Origin: Terrimicrobiaceae bacterium
GTDB taxonomy: Bacteria; Verrucomicrobiota; Verrucomicrobiia; Chthoniobacterales; Terrimicrobiaceae
Direction of reading: 5' to 3'
Assembly (NCBI GenBank): GCA_018402345.1
Contig: JAGYIV010000008.1
Span: forward strand, 434,001-498,000
DNA length: 64,000 bases
In this document: one piece after another, positions 37,994 to 50,828 of the stretch
Numbering within the stretch: the stretch's first letter is position 1
Layout of the letters: each line of letters opens with the position of its first letter
The notes under the pieces: model-generated
Seen by the model: the letters and a program-made list of their open reading frames with translations, nothing else
What the model was told of the DNA's origin: nothing
Database searches by the model: none
Made by a program: the position numbers and the translations under genes

Positions 37994-39277
37994 TTGGCCA
38001 GGCGGATGGATGCGGAGCGCCCGTGGGCATCGAGGCCCTCGATCGCGCTGAATGTCTCAAGGTGTGGCAGCGAGGCGCGCAGCGAGGATTCGTCAAACAT
38101 GACGACGCTCGTGCGGCGTTGGAACTGGTCGACAGTGAGCCCCGCGAAGGATTTTCCCGCACCGCCGGTGGGAAGCTCGTGGCTCGGCCCGGCGAGAAAA
38201 TCTCCGCCTGCGACAGGCGACAGGCCACCGAGAAAAACAGCGCCTGTTGTTTGGAGTCTCAGGGCGATCTCGCCGGGGCTGTCGGTTGCGATCGCCACGT
38301 GTTCGGCAGCGTAGTTGTTGGCCACACGAACGGCCTCGTCCATGTCGCGCACCAGAATCAAGCGCGTCGCCTGGAGCGCCTTGGCAAGTTCGGCTGGGCG
38401 CTTCGAGAGCTTCACTTGGCGGGCCACCGCTTTTTCGACGGCGCTTAGAATTTTTGCGGAATCGGTCACAAGAATCGCCTGGCTGCCATGCCCGTGCTCA
38501 GCCTGGGCGAGCAAATCGGCCGCCACCCATGCGGGGTTCGCGGTCTTGTCGGCGATGACGAGCACCTCGCTCGGACCAGGCAGCAAATCGATGGCTACCG
38601 TGCCGAAGACCTGCCTTTTGGCTTCGACAACATATGCGTTGCCGGGGCCGAAAATTTTTTGAACCGGCCGGATTGTTTTTGTGCCGAAGGCGAGCGCCGC
38701 CACCGCTTGGGCGCCGCCGACACGGTAGATTTCCGTGGCTCCGCACAAGGCCAACGCGGCCAGCAGCGCAGGGTGCACGCGGCCCTCGCGGTCCGACGGG
38801 CGTCACTGCGACGATCTCGGGCACGCCTGCCGTATGAGCCAGCGTGCAGGTCATGACCGCCGTGGAGACCAGTGGAGCGGTTCCTCCGGGAATATAGATG
38901 CCAACGCGCTTGAAGGGGTCGAACCGCTCGCCGGTCACCGTGCCTTGGCGGTTTTTCATGAACCAGCTCTTGCGCAGGCTGCGCTTGGCGAAGGCCCGCA
39001 CATTCGTCCTCGCGGCCTCGATCGCCTTGCGGGTGGCAGGCTCAAGCCCGTTCAGCGCCTCGGCGACCTCCGCCGGGGAGACCGGAATCCTGGTTGCGAC
39101 GAGTTCGGGACCGTTGAACTTCTTCGTGTAGTCGATGAGCGCATTGTCTCCGGCCGCCTCGACGTTTTTTAAAATCTCCTCCACAGTCGCGCGCACCGAG
39201 GGGTCAGCGACATACCGCCGGTTCAAGCTCGTGAGGGCCTTCTCGTAGCCCTTGTCGCCGGGTCGAAGAACTTGCAT
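37990..39277 (-). CDS. hisD: Histidinol dehydrogenase (frame broken once)
   Basis: Zn- and NAD-dependent enzyme that oxidises histidinol to histidine. N-terminal part: KFNGPELVATRIPV and the family motif RVGIYIPGGTAPLVSTAVM; C-terminal part: KIFGPGNAYV, DLLPGPSEVLVIAD, NNYAAEHVAIAT with the catalytic Glu-His, and AGPSHELPTGG. The frame changes near 38783-38785; removing one C from CCC (G on the coding strand) yields VTPVGPRGRVHPALLAA and a 428-residue protein of normal length. No other his gene is adjacent. It follows nuoH by 13 bp and overlaps folP by 4 bp. Confidence 0.94.
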
Positions 39278-39290
39278 GGCAGTGGCGGGA

Positions 39291-40472
39291 TTACTTCACG
39301 TAGGCCAGCACAAAGGCGGTGATGAAGATATTCACCAGCGCCAACTCAAAGAAGAAATACCAACCGAGCTTCATCAACTGGTCGTAGCGGAACCGTGGCA
39401 CGGTCCAGCGCACCCAGATGAAGAAGACCAACAATGCGCACACCTTCGCGAAGAACACTCCGATATTGATCAGGCCGAACAGCACACCAGCCACGCCGGG
39501 GAACGACCCGTCAGGAATCAACGGCAGCGTCCACCCGCCCAAAAACAAGGTCACGATCACGCCCGATCCGGCGATCATCGCGGCGTATTCACCGAGGAAG
39601 AAAAGGGCGAATCCCATGCCTGAGTATTCGGTGTGATACCCGCCGACCAACTCCTGCTCGGCCTCAGGAAGATCGAACGGCGCGCGGTTCGTCTCCGCGA
39701 ACATGGCGACGAGAAAAATGACAAACGATAGGAGCATCGGCACCCAGATCAGGATGCGCGACAGCGAGACGCCCGCCTCGAAGGTCCCAAGCACTGCCTT
39801 GAAATCCCCCTTGAGCAGCATTTCCACCTCGAATCCCTTCGGCCACCACGGAAAGACCATCCACCCGTTTTCCCTCTGCCAGAGCACGATGTCCTGCAGG
39901 TTGAGCGTGCCGCAGATCATGAACACCGGGATCACTGACAACCCGAGCGCCAACTCGTAGGAAATCATCTGCGAACTTGAGCGGATACCCCCGAGGAACG
40001 GGTATTTGGAGTTCGATGCCCAACCGGCGAGGACGATGCCGTAGACTCCAAGCGATGACACCGCAAAGACATACAGGACACCGATATCGATGTTCGCGAT
40101 GACCATCGGCACTCCGAAAAGCGAGCTTCCAAAGGGCAGCACCGCCAGCACCAGAATCGCAGGCACCATCGTGAGCTTGGGCGCGATGTAGTAGTAGAAT
40201 TTGTTCACCTCATTCGGGATGAAATTTTCCTTCAGGAGGAGCTTCAAGGCATCCGCGATGGGCTGGCCGAGACCTTGGATACGGATTTTTGTGAGCGGAA
40301 TGCCCGTGCGGTTTGGCCCGACGCGGTCTTGGATCCAAGCGCAGATTTTCCGCTCAGCGTATACCGTGTAGGACACCAACCCGAGGATCAATCCAAGCAA
40401 CCCAATGGTCTTCGCGAGCGAGGTCCATACCAGAAAGACCTCCGGCTTCATCATCGCATTCAGAATATTCAT
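39291..40472 (-). CDS. nuoH: NADH-quinone oxidoreductase subunit H
   Basis: The membrane subunit of respiratory complex I that forms the quinone pocket with NuoB/D. 393 residues, about eight membrane segments; AERKICAWIQDRVGPNRTG, SYELALGLSVIPVFM and FAETNRAPFDLPEAEQELV are invariant NuoH motifs. It is longer than the usual 320-350 because of an insertion around WWPKGFEVEMLLKGDFKAVL. No other nuo gene is adjacent; it is encoded alone ahead of hisD, which is unusual. Confidence 0.95.
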   Translation of the reverse strand: MNILNAMMKPEVFLVWTSLAKTIGLLGLILGLVSYTVYAERKICAWIQDRVGPNRTGIPLTKIRIQGLGQPIADALKLLLKENFIPNEVNKFYYYIAPKLTMVPAILVLAVLPFGSSLFGVPMVIANIDIGVLYVFAVSSLGVYGIVLAGWASNSKYPFLGGIRSSSQMISYELALGLSVIPVFMICGTLNLQDIVLWQRENGWMVFPWWPKGFEVEMLLKGDFKAVLGTFEAGVSLSRILIWVPMLLSFVIFLVAMFAETNRAPFDLPEAEQELVGGYHTEYSGMGFALFFLGEYAAMIAGSGVIVTLFLGGWTLPLIPDGSFPGVAGVLFGLINIGVFFAKVCALLVFFIWVRWTVPRFRYDQLMKLGWYFFFELALVNIFITAFVLAYVK

Positions 40473-40529
40473 AAAAACAAGGCTGCTTTTCCTATCGGTA
40501 GGGAACCGGACTGTCGAGACGCAAGCGGA

Positions 40530-41384
40530 TCAGAGGTTCAATTTCTCGATCAAGCGCCCGTCGCCATCGACCTTCGCCGTTGCGATCGCCTCGGCCTCGT
40601 CGGCGAGCTTGCGCATCGTTTCAACCTGGGCGGGCGTCGGCGCACTCCCTTGCGTCTCGAGCACCACACGCCGGATGTCGCGAATCTTGGCAATGAACGC
40701 CGTCACCATCTCGGTGGATTTGAGATTCGGGTTCAAGGTGTCCAACCGGTCGAGGAAGTAGTCCATGATCGTAAGGCGCGCGAGAATCTCCGCCTTTTGG
40801 ATCGAGTAGCGCTCGACCGTGCTTGTGGCCCCGAGCTGAAACCCACGCAACCACCCCCCGAGGCTCACCATGTGTGCCATTTCCTCGTCGTGCAGTTCCA
40901 TCATGGATTCCTCGACGTCCTCCTGCGTGCGGATCAACTCCTCTCTCATCCCGACCCAGTCCCCCTTGTCGCTGAACTCAAAGAGGCTCTTGCTCCGCGA
41001 GGTCAGCTTGCCTCCCACCCCGAGGGCGCGGGATTGGCGAATCAACTCGCGGCCGATGGTTTGAACATCCTGCGGCCGCTCGGCGATTGTGAGCATGAAG
41101 CCGTCCGCCACCATCGAACCGAAATGCAACGCCGTTTGAAGCCGGTTATTGAACCCGATCGTGTGGTCTGTTTCCTGGATCAGCTTGAGGGGAACGGGAC
41201 GGAAGGCCTCGAGATCCTGTAGTAATCCTGCGATCGAAGGCGAGGTCACGGGGTTCACCCCCAGCTCCTCGCGCATGTGCTGCTCGGAGCTTTCCGCCAA
41301 CTCGCGCTCGATCTCGGCTTGGGCAAACGCCGATGCGCAAGCGATCCACCCCGCCACCACGACACTGGAAAAAAACCGGTTCAC
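40530..41384 (-). CDS. Secreted hypothetical protein
   Basis: A 284-residue protein with an N-terminal signal peptide (VVVAGWIACASAFAQ) and a mainly alpha-helical, charged body. No known domain recognised. Possible features are an amphipathic stretch EDVEESMMELHDEEMAHMV and a C-terminal helical segment with Ala/Glu repeats. The start shown is a GTG at 41384. It ends 57 bp before the nuoH start on the same strand and could share a transcript. Confidence 0.65.
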   Translation of the reverse strand: MNRFFSSVVVAGWIACASAFAQAEIERELAESSEQHMREELGVNPVTSPSIAGLLQDLEAFRPVPLKLIQETDHTIGFNNRLQTALHFGSMVADGFMLTIAERPQDVQTIGRELIRQSRALGVGGKLTSRSKSLFEFSDKGDWVGMREELIRTQEDVEESMMELHDEEMAHMVSLGGWLRGFQLGATSTVERYSIQKAEILARLTIMDYFLDRLDTLNPNLKSTEMVTAFIAKIRDIRRVVLETQGSAPTPAQVETMRKLADEAEAIATAKVDGDGRLIEKLNL

Positions 41385-41518
41385 AAGATGTTGCAGAGGA
41401 CACCAACCCGCTTCGCCATGATCAAGAGAGAAACTGCTTTCGGAAAAAAATCTTCAGGTTCATTGTTGTCGCGATATTTGAGCCGGCCCGGCCGCGTTTC
41501 ATCTTGGGAGAACTCCTC

Positions 41519-42793
41519 ATGACCACACTCGAACAGGAAATCCACACAATCGGCCGCCACGCTCGCGCCGCCTCGAGGGCACTGGCCCGCCTCGATGCGA
41601 AACAAAAGAACGCCATCCTCACCGCCATGGCGGACGAACTGATCGTGCGCTCACCGGAAATTCTCGCCGCGAATGCCGAGGACATCGCCGCCGCCGAGAA
41701 AAACGGCCTCACCAAAGCCTCGATCGATCGCCTCCGCCTCACCTCCGAGCGCGTCGCGGGCATGGCGGACGGCATCCGCCAGGTTGCCGGGCTCGCCGAT
41801 CCCGTCGGCGAAATCCTCCGCGAGTGGACCCGCCCGAATGGCATTAGCATCCAAAAAATCCGCACACCGATCGGAGTCATCGGCATCATCTATGAATCGC
41901 GCCCGAATGTGACCGCCGACGCCGGTGTGCTCTGCCTGAAAACCGGGAACGCCGTCATCCTGCGCGGCGGGTCTGAGGCGCTCGCATCGAACCTCGCCAT
42001 CGCCAAGGCGCTCCAAGCCGGAGGGCTCAATGCCGGCCTGCCCGACCACTCGATCCAACTCATCCCGACAAAGGACCGCGAGGCGGTCAAAATCATGGCG
42101 GCCATGGACGAGTTCATGGATGTCATCATTCCCCGCGGCGGGCACTCGCTTATCGAGGCTGTCGTCACCGCCGCGCGCATGCCGGTGATCAAGCATTACG
42201 ACGGCATCTGCCATGTGTATGTGGACCGCGAGGCCGATTTACCGATGGCCCTCGGGATCGCCATCAACTCGAAATGCCAGCGCCCCGGCGTGTGCAATGC
42301 CATGGAGACACTCCTCGTGCACCACGACATCGCCGACGCGTTTTTCGCGCTCGCCGCGCCAGCGTTTGCAGAAAAAGGCGTGGAATTCGTGGCGGATGCC
42401 GGCGCATATGAAAAACTCTCCTTGCTCGGCTATCCCAAGCTCCGCGCGGCGGACGACGCCACATGGCGCACCGAGTGGCTCGACCTCATCCTCTCCGTGA
42501 GTGTCGTCGACGACACGGCCGCCGCCATCGCGCACATAGAGACGCACGGCTCGCACCACAGCGACGCGATCGTCACTGGAAACCCACAAACCGCTGAGGA
42601 GTTCCTTGCCTCGGTGGATTCCTCGACGGTGTATTGGAACGCCTCGACCCGCTTCACCGACGGCGGCGAGTTTGGCTTCGGCGCGGAGATCGGCATCAGC
42701 ACAGACAAACTCCACGCCCGGGGGCCCATGGGCCTCGAGGAACTCACCACCTACAAATACCTCATCCGCGGGGAGGGCCAGATCCGCCCATGA
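41519..42793 (+). CDS. proA: Gamma-glutamyl phosphate reductase
   Basis: NADPH-dependent second enzyme of proline synthesis. 424 residues: IGVIGIIYESRPNVTADAG and LCLKTGNAVILRGGSEA in the cofactor domain, CNAMETLLVH with the catalytic Cys, and WNASTRFTDGGEFGFGAEIG near the end. The start ATG at 41519 (MTTLEQEIHTIGRHAR) is chosen over an upstream in-frame ATG because the extra residues are not family-like. The stop shares ATGA with the acylphosphatase gene. No proB nearby. Confidence 0.96.
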   Translation: MTTLEQEIHTIGRHARAASRALARLDAKQKNAILTAMADELIVRSPEILAANAEDIAAAEKNGLTKASIDRLRLTSERVAGMADGIRQVAGLADPVGEILREWTRPNGISIQKIRTPIGVIGIIYESRPNVTADAGVLCLKTGNAVILRGGSEALASNLAIAKALQAGGLNAGLPDHSIQLIPTKDREAVKIMAAMDEFMDVIIPRGGHSLIEAVVTAARMPVIKHYDGICHVYVDREADLPMALGIAINSKCQRPGVCNAMETLLVHHDIADAFFALAAPAFAEKGVEFVADAGAYEKLSLLGYPKLRAADDATWRTEWLDLILSVSVVDDTAAAIAHIETHGSHHSDAIVTGNPQTAEEFLASVDSSTVYWNASTRFTDGGEFGFGAEIGISTDKLHARGPMGLEELTTYKYLIRGEGQIRP

Positions 42794-43062
42794 AAACCCT
42801 GAAGGTCCACTACGAGGGGCGCATGCAGGGAGTGGGATTCCGCTATACTGTGAAAATGCTCGCCCGCGAATACGACGTCTCCGGAACGGTCGCAAACCTG
42901 CCTGACGGCCGCGTGGAACTCCTCGCCAGCGGCGACGGAGCGGAGGTCGAGGCATTTCTGGAAGGCATCCGCAGCAGCGCTCTGGCGGGCCATATCACCC
43001 TCGAGAGCGCCACAGAAACCCCGCGCCCCGAAGACCTGCGCGGCTTCACCATCATCCCATGA
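42790..43062 (+). CDS. Acylphosphatase
   Basis: A 90-residue enzyme hydrolysing acyl phosphates. GRMQGVGFRYTV contains the phosphate-binding loop with the catalytic Arg, and VSGTVANLPDGRVELLASG contains the catalytic Asn. It overlaps proA upstream and the ABC ATPase downstream by 4 bp each (ATGA), so the genes are translationally coupled. Acylphosphates are ProA substrates, but a functional link is speculation. Confidence 0.93.
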   Translation: MKTLKVHYEGRMQGVGFRYTVKMLAREYDVSGTVANLPDGRVELLASGDGAEVEAFLEGIRSSALAGHITLESATETPRPEDLRGFTIIP

Positions 43063-43907
43063 ACACTCCTGCTGTCGACATCCGCAACCTGACAAAGATC
43101 TTTCCCGTTCCCCTGCGCCGGCGCCGCATCGTTGCGGTGAAAAACGTCAGCCTCACTGTCGAGTCGGGCGAGGTCTACGGACTGCTCGGCCCGAACGGCA
43201 GCGGCAAGAGCACCACGCTGAAAATGCTCCTCGGCCTCATCACTCCCACCCATGGCGAGGCACACATTTTCGGAATGGACAGTCGCGACTACCACAGCCG
43301 CATCGATGTGGGGTTCCTGCCCGAGAATCCCTACTTCCACAAATTCCTCACCGCCGCCGAACTCCTCGCCTTCCATGGAAAAATCTGCGGCCTCGGGGGG
43401 AAAGCGCTCGCCAAGCGGATCGACGAGCTGATTCCGCTCGTTGGGCTCGAGGACGCCCGCGACAGGCGGGTCAGCGGATTTTCCAAAGGCATGCTCCAAC
43501 GCATCGGACTCGCGCAGGCATTGATCCACGATCCCCGTCTGGTGGTGCTCGACGAGCCAACCGCCGGAGTCGATCCCGCTGGCTCGCACCAGATTCGCGA
43601 CCTCATACTCGACCTGAAGAAACGCGGCAAGACCGTGCTTCTCACTTCCCACCTGCTCGAACAGGTCCAGGAAATCTGCGATCGCGTGGGCATCATGGCC
43701 CGAGGCGAGATGATCCGCGAGGGGGTGCTCGACGACCTGGTGCGGATCAAAAACCAAACCGAATTCGTGGTGCAGAACGCCACACCCGAACTCGCCTCGC
43801 GCATCGAGGAACTTGTTGCAGGCTCCTCCGCGGAACTCGTCGCCACGCGCCAACCCGAGCGCTCGCTCGAAAGCGTGTTTCTCGAGTTGACCTCGTCGGA
43901 CAAATGA
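43059..43907 (+). CDS. ABC transporter ATP-binding protein
   Basis: A 282-residue ATPase: Walker A GPNGSGKST, Q-loop region replaced by VGFLPENPYF, ABC signature VSGFSKGMLQRIGLAQAL, Walker B RLVVLDEPTAGVDP and the H-loop LLTSHLL. It resembles the ATPases of ABC-2 type exporters and of gliding/ABC-2 systems (PENPYF is typical). No permease gene is beside it; the neighbours are proA, acylphosphatase and bioD. It may pair with a distant permease. Start and stop both overlap neighbours by 4 bp. Confidence 0.9.
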   Translation: MNTPAVDIRNLTKIFPVPLRRRRIVAVKNVSLTVESGEVYGLLGPNGSGKSTTLKMLLGLITPTHGEAHIFGMDSRDYHSRIDVGFLPENPYFHKFLTAAELLAFHGKICGLGGKALAKRIDELIPLVGLEDARDRRVSGFSKGMLQRIGLAQALIHDPRLVVLDEPTAGVDPAGSHQIRDLILDLKKRGKTVLLTSHLLEQVQEICDRVGIMARGEMIREGVLDDLVRIKNQTEFVVQNATPELASRIEELVAGSSAELVATRQPERSLESVFLELTSSDK

Positions 43908-44575
43908 AGGTCTTCCTCACCGGCACCGACACCGGCGTTGGAAAAACCTACACGACCACGCTGCTCACAACCGCCCTGCGCCGCTCGGGCGTTCCCGCTG
44001 TCGCTGTAAAGCCATTCTGCTGCGGCGACCGTGGCGATATCGATCTCCTGCGCGACGCCTCGGGGCATGTGCTTTCGGAAATAGAAACCACGCCGGCGTG
44101 GCTTGCCGCTCCGGCTGCCCCCTCGGTTGCCGCCCGATTAGAGGGAAAGACGCTCTCGCTGGACGCGATGGCCTCGTGGTTTGACTCCCTCCCCCACTCC
44201 ACGGTTCTTGTCGAAGGCGCCGGCGGATGGCTCGTGCCGATCAATGACTCTGAGACCCTTGCCGACCTCGCCGTGCGCCTGGGGTTGCCTGTCGTGCCAG
44301 TGGTCGCAAACCGCCTTGGCTGCCTCAACCACACACTCCTCACGCTGGAGAGCATCCGCTCGAGAAACCTGCAGTGCCCAGGCATCGTGCTGAACACTCT
44401 CGGCGAGCCAAGCGACATCGCCGAGCGCACCAATGCCACCGAACTCTCCCGCCACACCCGCATCCTGCTGGAGATTTCCCGCGGCCAGCGCGACATCCCA
44501 CCGCGCGACCTTGCGGCGTTTATTGAGGCGGTCAGTTCAGCGACGGATCATCCGGTGCCTCGGCCATCAATCTGA
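43904..44575 (+). CDS. bioD: Dethiobiotin synthetase
   Basis: Closes the ureido ring of dethiobiotin from diaminopelargonate, CO2 and ATP. 223 residues: the P-loop MKVFLTGTDTGVGKTYTTTL at the N-terminus, AVKPFCCG, EGAGGWLVPI and VVANRLGCLNHTLLTLESI. No other bio gene is adjacent. Its 3' end overlaps the convergent yqgE-type gene by 44 bp. Confidence 0.92.
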   Translation: MKVFLTGTDTGVGKTYTTTLLTTALRRSGVPAVAVKPFCCGDRGDIDLLRDASGHVLSEIETTPAWLAAPAAPSVAARLEGKTLSLDAMASWFDSLPHSTVLVEGAGGWLVPINDSETLADLAVRLGLPVVPVVANRLGCLNHTLLTLESIRSRNLQCPGIVLNTLGEPSDIAERTNATELSRHTRILLEISRGQRDIPPRDLAAFIEAVSSATDHPVPRPSI

Positions 44576-45053
44576 GAAACGGGCCGGAATTTCTCATGAT
44601 CTCGATCCAGGCCGTCTCGGGAGCCTCCATCAGAATGAGGCTTCGCGTGGGTGGAATCACAATCCACGAGTTGTGCTCGATCTCGTGCTCCAATTGTCCG
44701 GCGGTCCACCCCGAGTAGCCGACAAAAATCCTCAACCCGTTTTCCCACCCCTCGCGGTCGGCCACATCATCCACCGCCCCGAACGCGCGAAACGCGACCA
44801 GCGCCGGGTTCTCACGCCACTGGATGCTAGCCAACAGCATCGTTCCGGCATCGACCGGCCCGCCAAAATACACAGGAATGTCGGGATTTTCCTCCTGTTG
44901 GAACACGTCCACCGGCCTGTTCAGCACAAAGCCCACCGCGCCATCCTCCGCGCTGTGCTGCGAAAGAAACACTATCGACCGGCGGAAATTGGGATCCCGC
45001 AAGGATGGATGGGCCACCAGCAGGGAACCCGTGAGATTGTCGCCCGAATTCAT
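44532..45053 (-). CDS. YqgE/AlgH family protein
   Basis: A 173-residue cytoplasmic protein starting MNSGDNLTGSLLVAHPSLRD. GSLLVAHPSL, FRRSIVFLSQH, GAVGFVLNRPV, YFGGPV and FVGYSGWTAGQLEHEI are the family signature motifs. The family (UPF0301) has no established enzymatic role. It converges with and overlaps bioD by 44 bp, and is separated from the tsf gene by a strong terminator. Confidence 0.92.
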   Translation of the reverse strand: MNSGDNLTGSLLVAHPSLRDPNFRRSIVFLSQHSAEDGAVGFVLNRPVDVFQQEENPDIPVYFGGPVDAGTMLLASIQWRENPALVAFRAFGAVDDVADREGWENGLRIFVGYSGWTAGQLEHEIEHNSWIVIPPTRSLILMEAPETAWIEIMRNSGPFLRLMAEAPDDPSLN

Positions 45054-45084
45054 GCCCGTTCCTTATAGCACGCGTCGCACCCTC

Positions 45085-45123
45085 CAAAAACACAAACGCC
45101 GCCCCGGAGTGCGGGACGGCGGT
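45085..45123 (-). terminator. Intrinsic terminator after tsf
   Basis: On the minus strand CGCCGTCCCG-CACTC-CGGGGCGGCG forms a stem of about 10 bp with a small loop, followed by TTTGTGTTTTT. It lies about 30 bp past the tsf stop and would end the rpoBC-rpsB-tsf transcript. Confidence 0.8.
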
Positions 45124-45154
45124 TGAAAAGGGCTTGCGCGCTGCTTTGAGCGAC

Positions 45155-45754
45155 TCAGGAGAGCGACTCGCCCAGCGTGTAGCGGGTGAAGCGGCGAATC
45201 ACGATGTTCTCGCCGAGTTCGGCGATTTTCGAAGCCACGAGATCCTTGATGCTGACCTCGGGGTTTTTGATGAACGCCTGCTCCGCAAGGCAGATCGTGC
45301 TGTAGAACTTGTCGATTTTGCCATCGACGATTTTCTCCACGATATTCGCGGGCTTGCCCTGCACCTGTGCAGCGGCGATCTCGCGCTCGCGGGCTACCAC
45401 GGATTCAGGCACCTCTTCGCGGTTCACGTAGAGTGGGTGCGACGCGGCGATATGCAATGTCACATCCTTCACGAAATCGCGGAAGATCTCGTTTTTGGCC
45501 ACGAAGTCGGTCTCGCAGTTGATCTCAACCAGCACTCCGACTTTACCCTGCATGTGGATATAAGAGGCGACAATGCCGTCCTTCGCCGCGCGGTCGGCTT
45601 TCTTGCCGGCGCTGGCGATGCCTTTTTTGCGAAGGATGTCCTCGGCCTTTGTGAGGTCACCCTCAGCTTCCGCGAGGGCTTTTTTGCAATCCATCATTCC
45701 CGCGTTGGTTTTTTCGCGGAGTTCTTTGACGAGTGCTGCTGAAATTTCTGACAT
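45155..45754 (-). CDS. tsf: Elongation factor Ts
   Basis: Nucleotide-exchange factor for EF-Tu. 199 residues beginning MSEISAALVKELREKTNAGM, with the N-terminal UBA-like domain followed by CKKALAEAEGDLTKAEDILR and the core motif CETDFVAKNEIFRDFV. It is a short-type EF-Ts (E. coli 283 residues), as found in cyanobacteria, chloroplasts and several other phyla. It lies downstream of rpsB with a 159-bp spacer rich in inverted repeats and ends at a strong terminator. The ATG at 45754 is preferred over an in-frame start three codons earlier. Confidence 0.96.
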   Translation of the reverse strand: MSEISAALVKELREKTNAGMMDCKKALAEAEGDLTKAEDILRKKGIASAGKKADRAAKDGIVASYIHMQGKVGVLVEINCETDFVAKNEIFRDFVKDVTLHIAASHPLYVNREEVPESVVAREREIAAAQVQGKPANIVEKIVDGKIDKFYSTICLAEQAFIKNPEVSIKDLVASKIAELGENIVIRRFTRYTLGESLS

Positions 45755-45760
45755 GGGATT

Positions 45761-45910
45761 CAAGTTTTAGGTTTTGAGAATTAAGTTTTAAGTGGACGTG
45801 GCTCGTGGGCCGGATCGGACATTGGGCGTCTTGGGTTTCAAGTTTGAAGTTGGAAGCCGACAGGGACTTCAATTTCGGCGCAGCTTAAAACTTTAAACTT
45901 AAAACTTGAG
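45761..45910. repeat. AAGTTTTAAG-type inverted-repeat cluster in the rpsB-tsf spacer
   Basis: CAAGTTTTAG...AATTAAGTTTTAAG at 45761-45792 and CTTAAAACTTTAAACTTAAAACTTG at 45884-45908 are imperfect inverse complements, with TTTCAAGTTTGAAGTT between them. A long stem is possible in the mRNA between two ribosomal-factor genes. AT-rich and unlike surrounding DNA. Confidence 0.55.
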
Positions 45911-45913
45911 ACT

Positions 45914-46663
45914 CTACTCCGAGACAGCGGCCAACTCTGGCCTACGGGCCTTGGCGGCAGTGCCTTTGCCTTCGAGAATGGCTCCCACAAGCTTCGACAG
46001 GATGACGCGGATCGAGCGGATCGCATCGTCATTCCCAGCGATCGGGTAGTCGATCTTCTCCGGGTTGCTGTTCGTATCGACGATCGCGATGATCGGAATG
46101 CCGAGACGATTGGCTTCCGCGACGGCGATTTCCTCGCGGACGGTATCGATCACGACCATAGCGTCGGGTTGCTTGTCCATGTCGAGGATGCCTCCAAGGT
46201 TGTGGAGGAGCTTCGTGCCCTCGCGGCGAATGGATGATGCCTCGGCCTTGTTGATGCGGGCGAATGCCGGGGATTTCTCCAAGGCTTGGATTTCCTTCAA
46301 GCGGGCCACGCTGCGGCGGATCGTCGTGAGATTGGTGAGCGTGCCACCGAGCCAGCGCTGGTTCACGTAGAATTGGCCTGTTGTCTCCGCCGCTTCCTTC
46401 ACCGCTTCCTGGGCCTGTTTTTTGGTCCCGACGAGGAGGATTTTTTTGCCCCCGCGCACCACTTCGCGGAGGAAGTCCGCCGCGCTTTGCAGTTGGTCAA
46501 TCGTCAGCCCCAGATCGATGATGTAGATCGAGTTTTTCTCCTCAAGGATGTAATCCCGCATCTTGGGGTTCCATCGCTTGGTCTGGTGGCCGTAATGAAC
46601 GCCTGCCTCAAGAAGCTCGGTCATGAGTTCGACGTTCGGTTGAGTTGCTGATTCTTCTGACAT
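45914..46663 (-). CDS. rpsB: Small ribosomal subunit protein uS2
   Basis: Ribosomal protein S2, 249 residues. [31 protein letters not shown] and [15 protein letters not shown] are family motifs, followed by [19 protein letters not shown] and [12 protein letters not shown]-type end (here [17 protein letters not shown]). It lies 15 bp downstream of rpoC, an arrangement different from the usual rpoC-rpsL. Confidence 0.97.
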   Translation of the reverse strand: MSEESATQPNVELMTELLEAGVHYGHQTKRWNPKMRDYILEEKNSIYIIDLGLTIDQLQSAADFLREVVRGGKKILLVGTKKQAQEAVKEAAETTGQFYVNQRWLGGTLTNLTTIRRSVARLKEIQALEKSPAFARINKAEASSIRREGTKLLHNLGGILDMDKQPDAMVVIDTVREEIAVAEANRLGIPIIAIVDTNSNPEKIDYPIAGNDDAIRSIRVILSKLVGAILEGKGTAAKARRPELAAVSE

Positions 46664-46678
46664 GGTGTGGTTGTGGGA

Positions 46679-50791
<4,113 letters not shown>

Positions 50792-50828
50792 GTGATAAAT
50801 GATTCAGCGGTTGGTTGGAGACGGGAAA

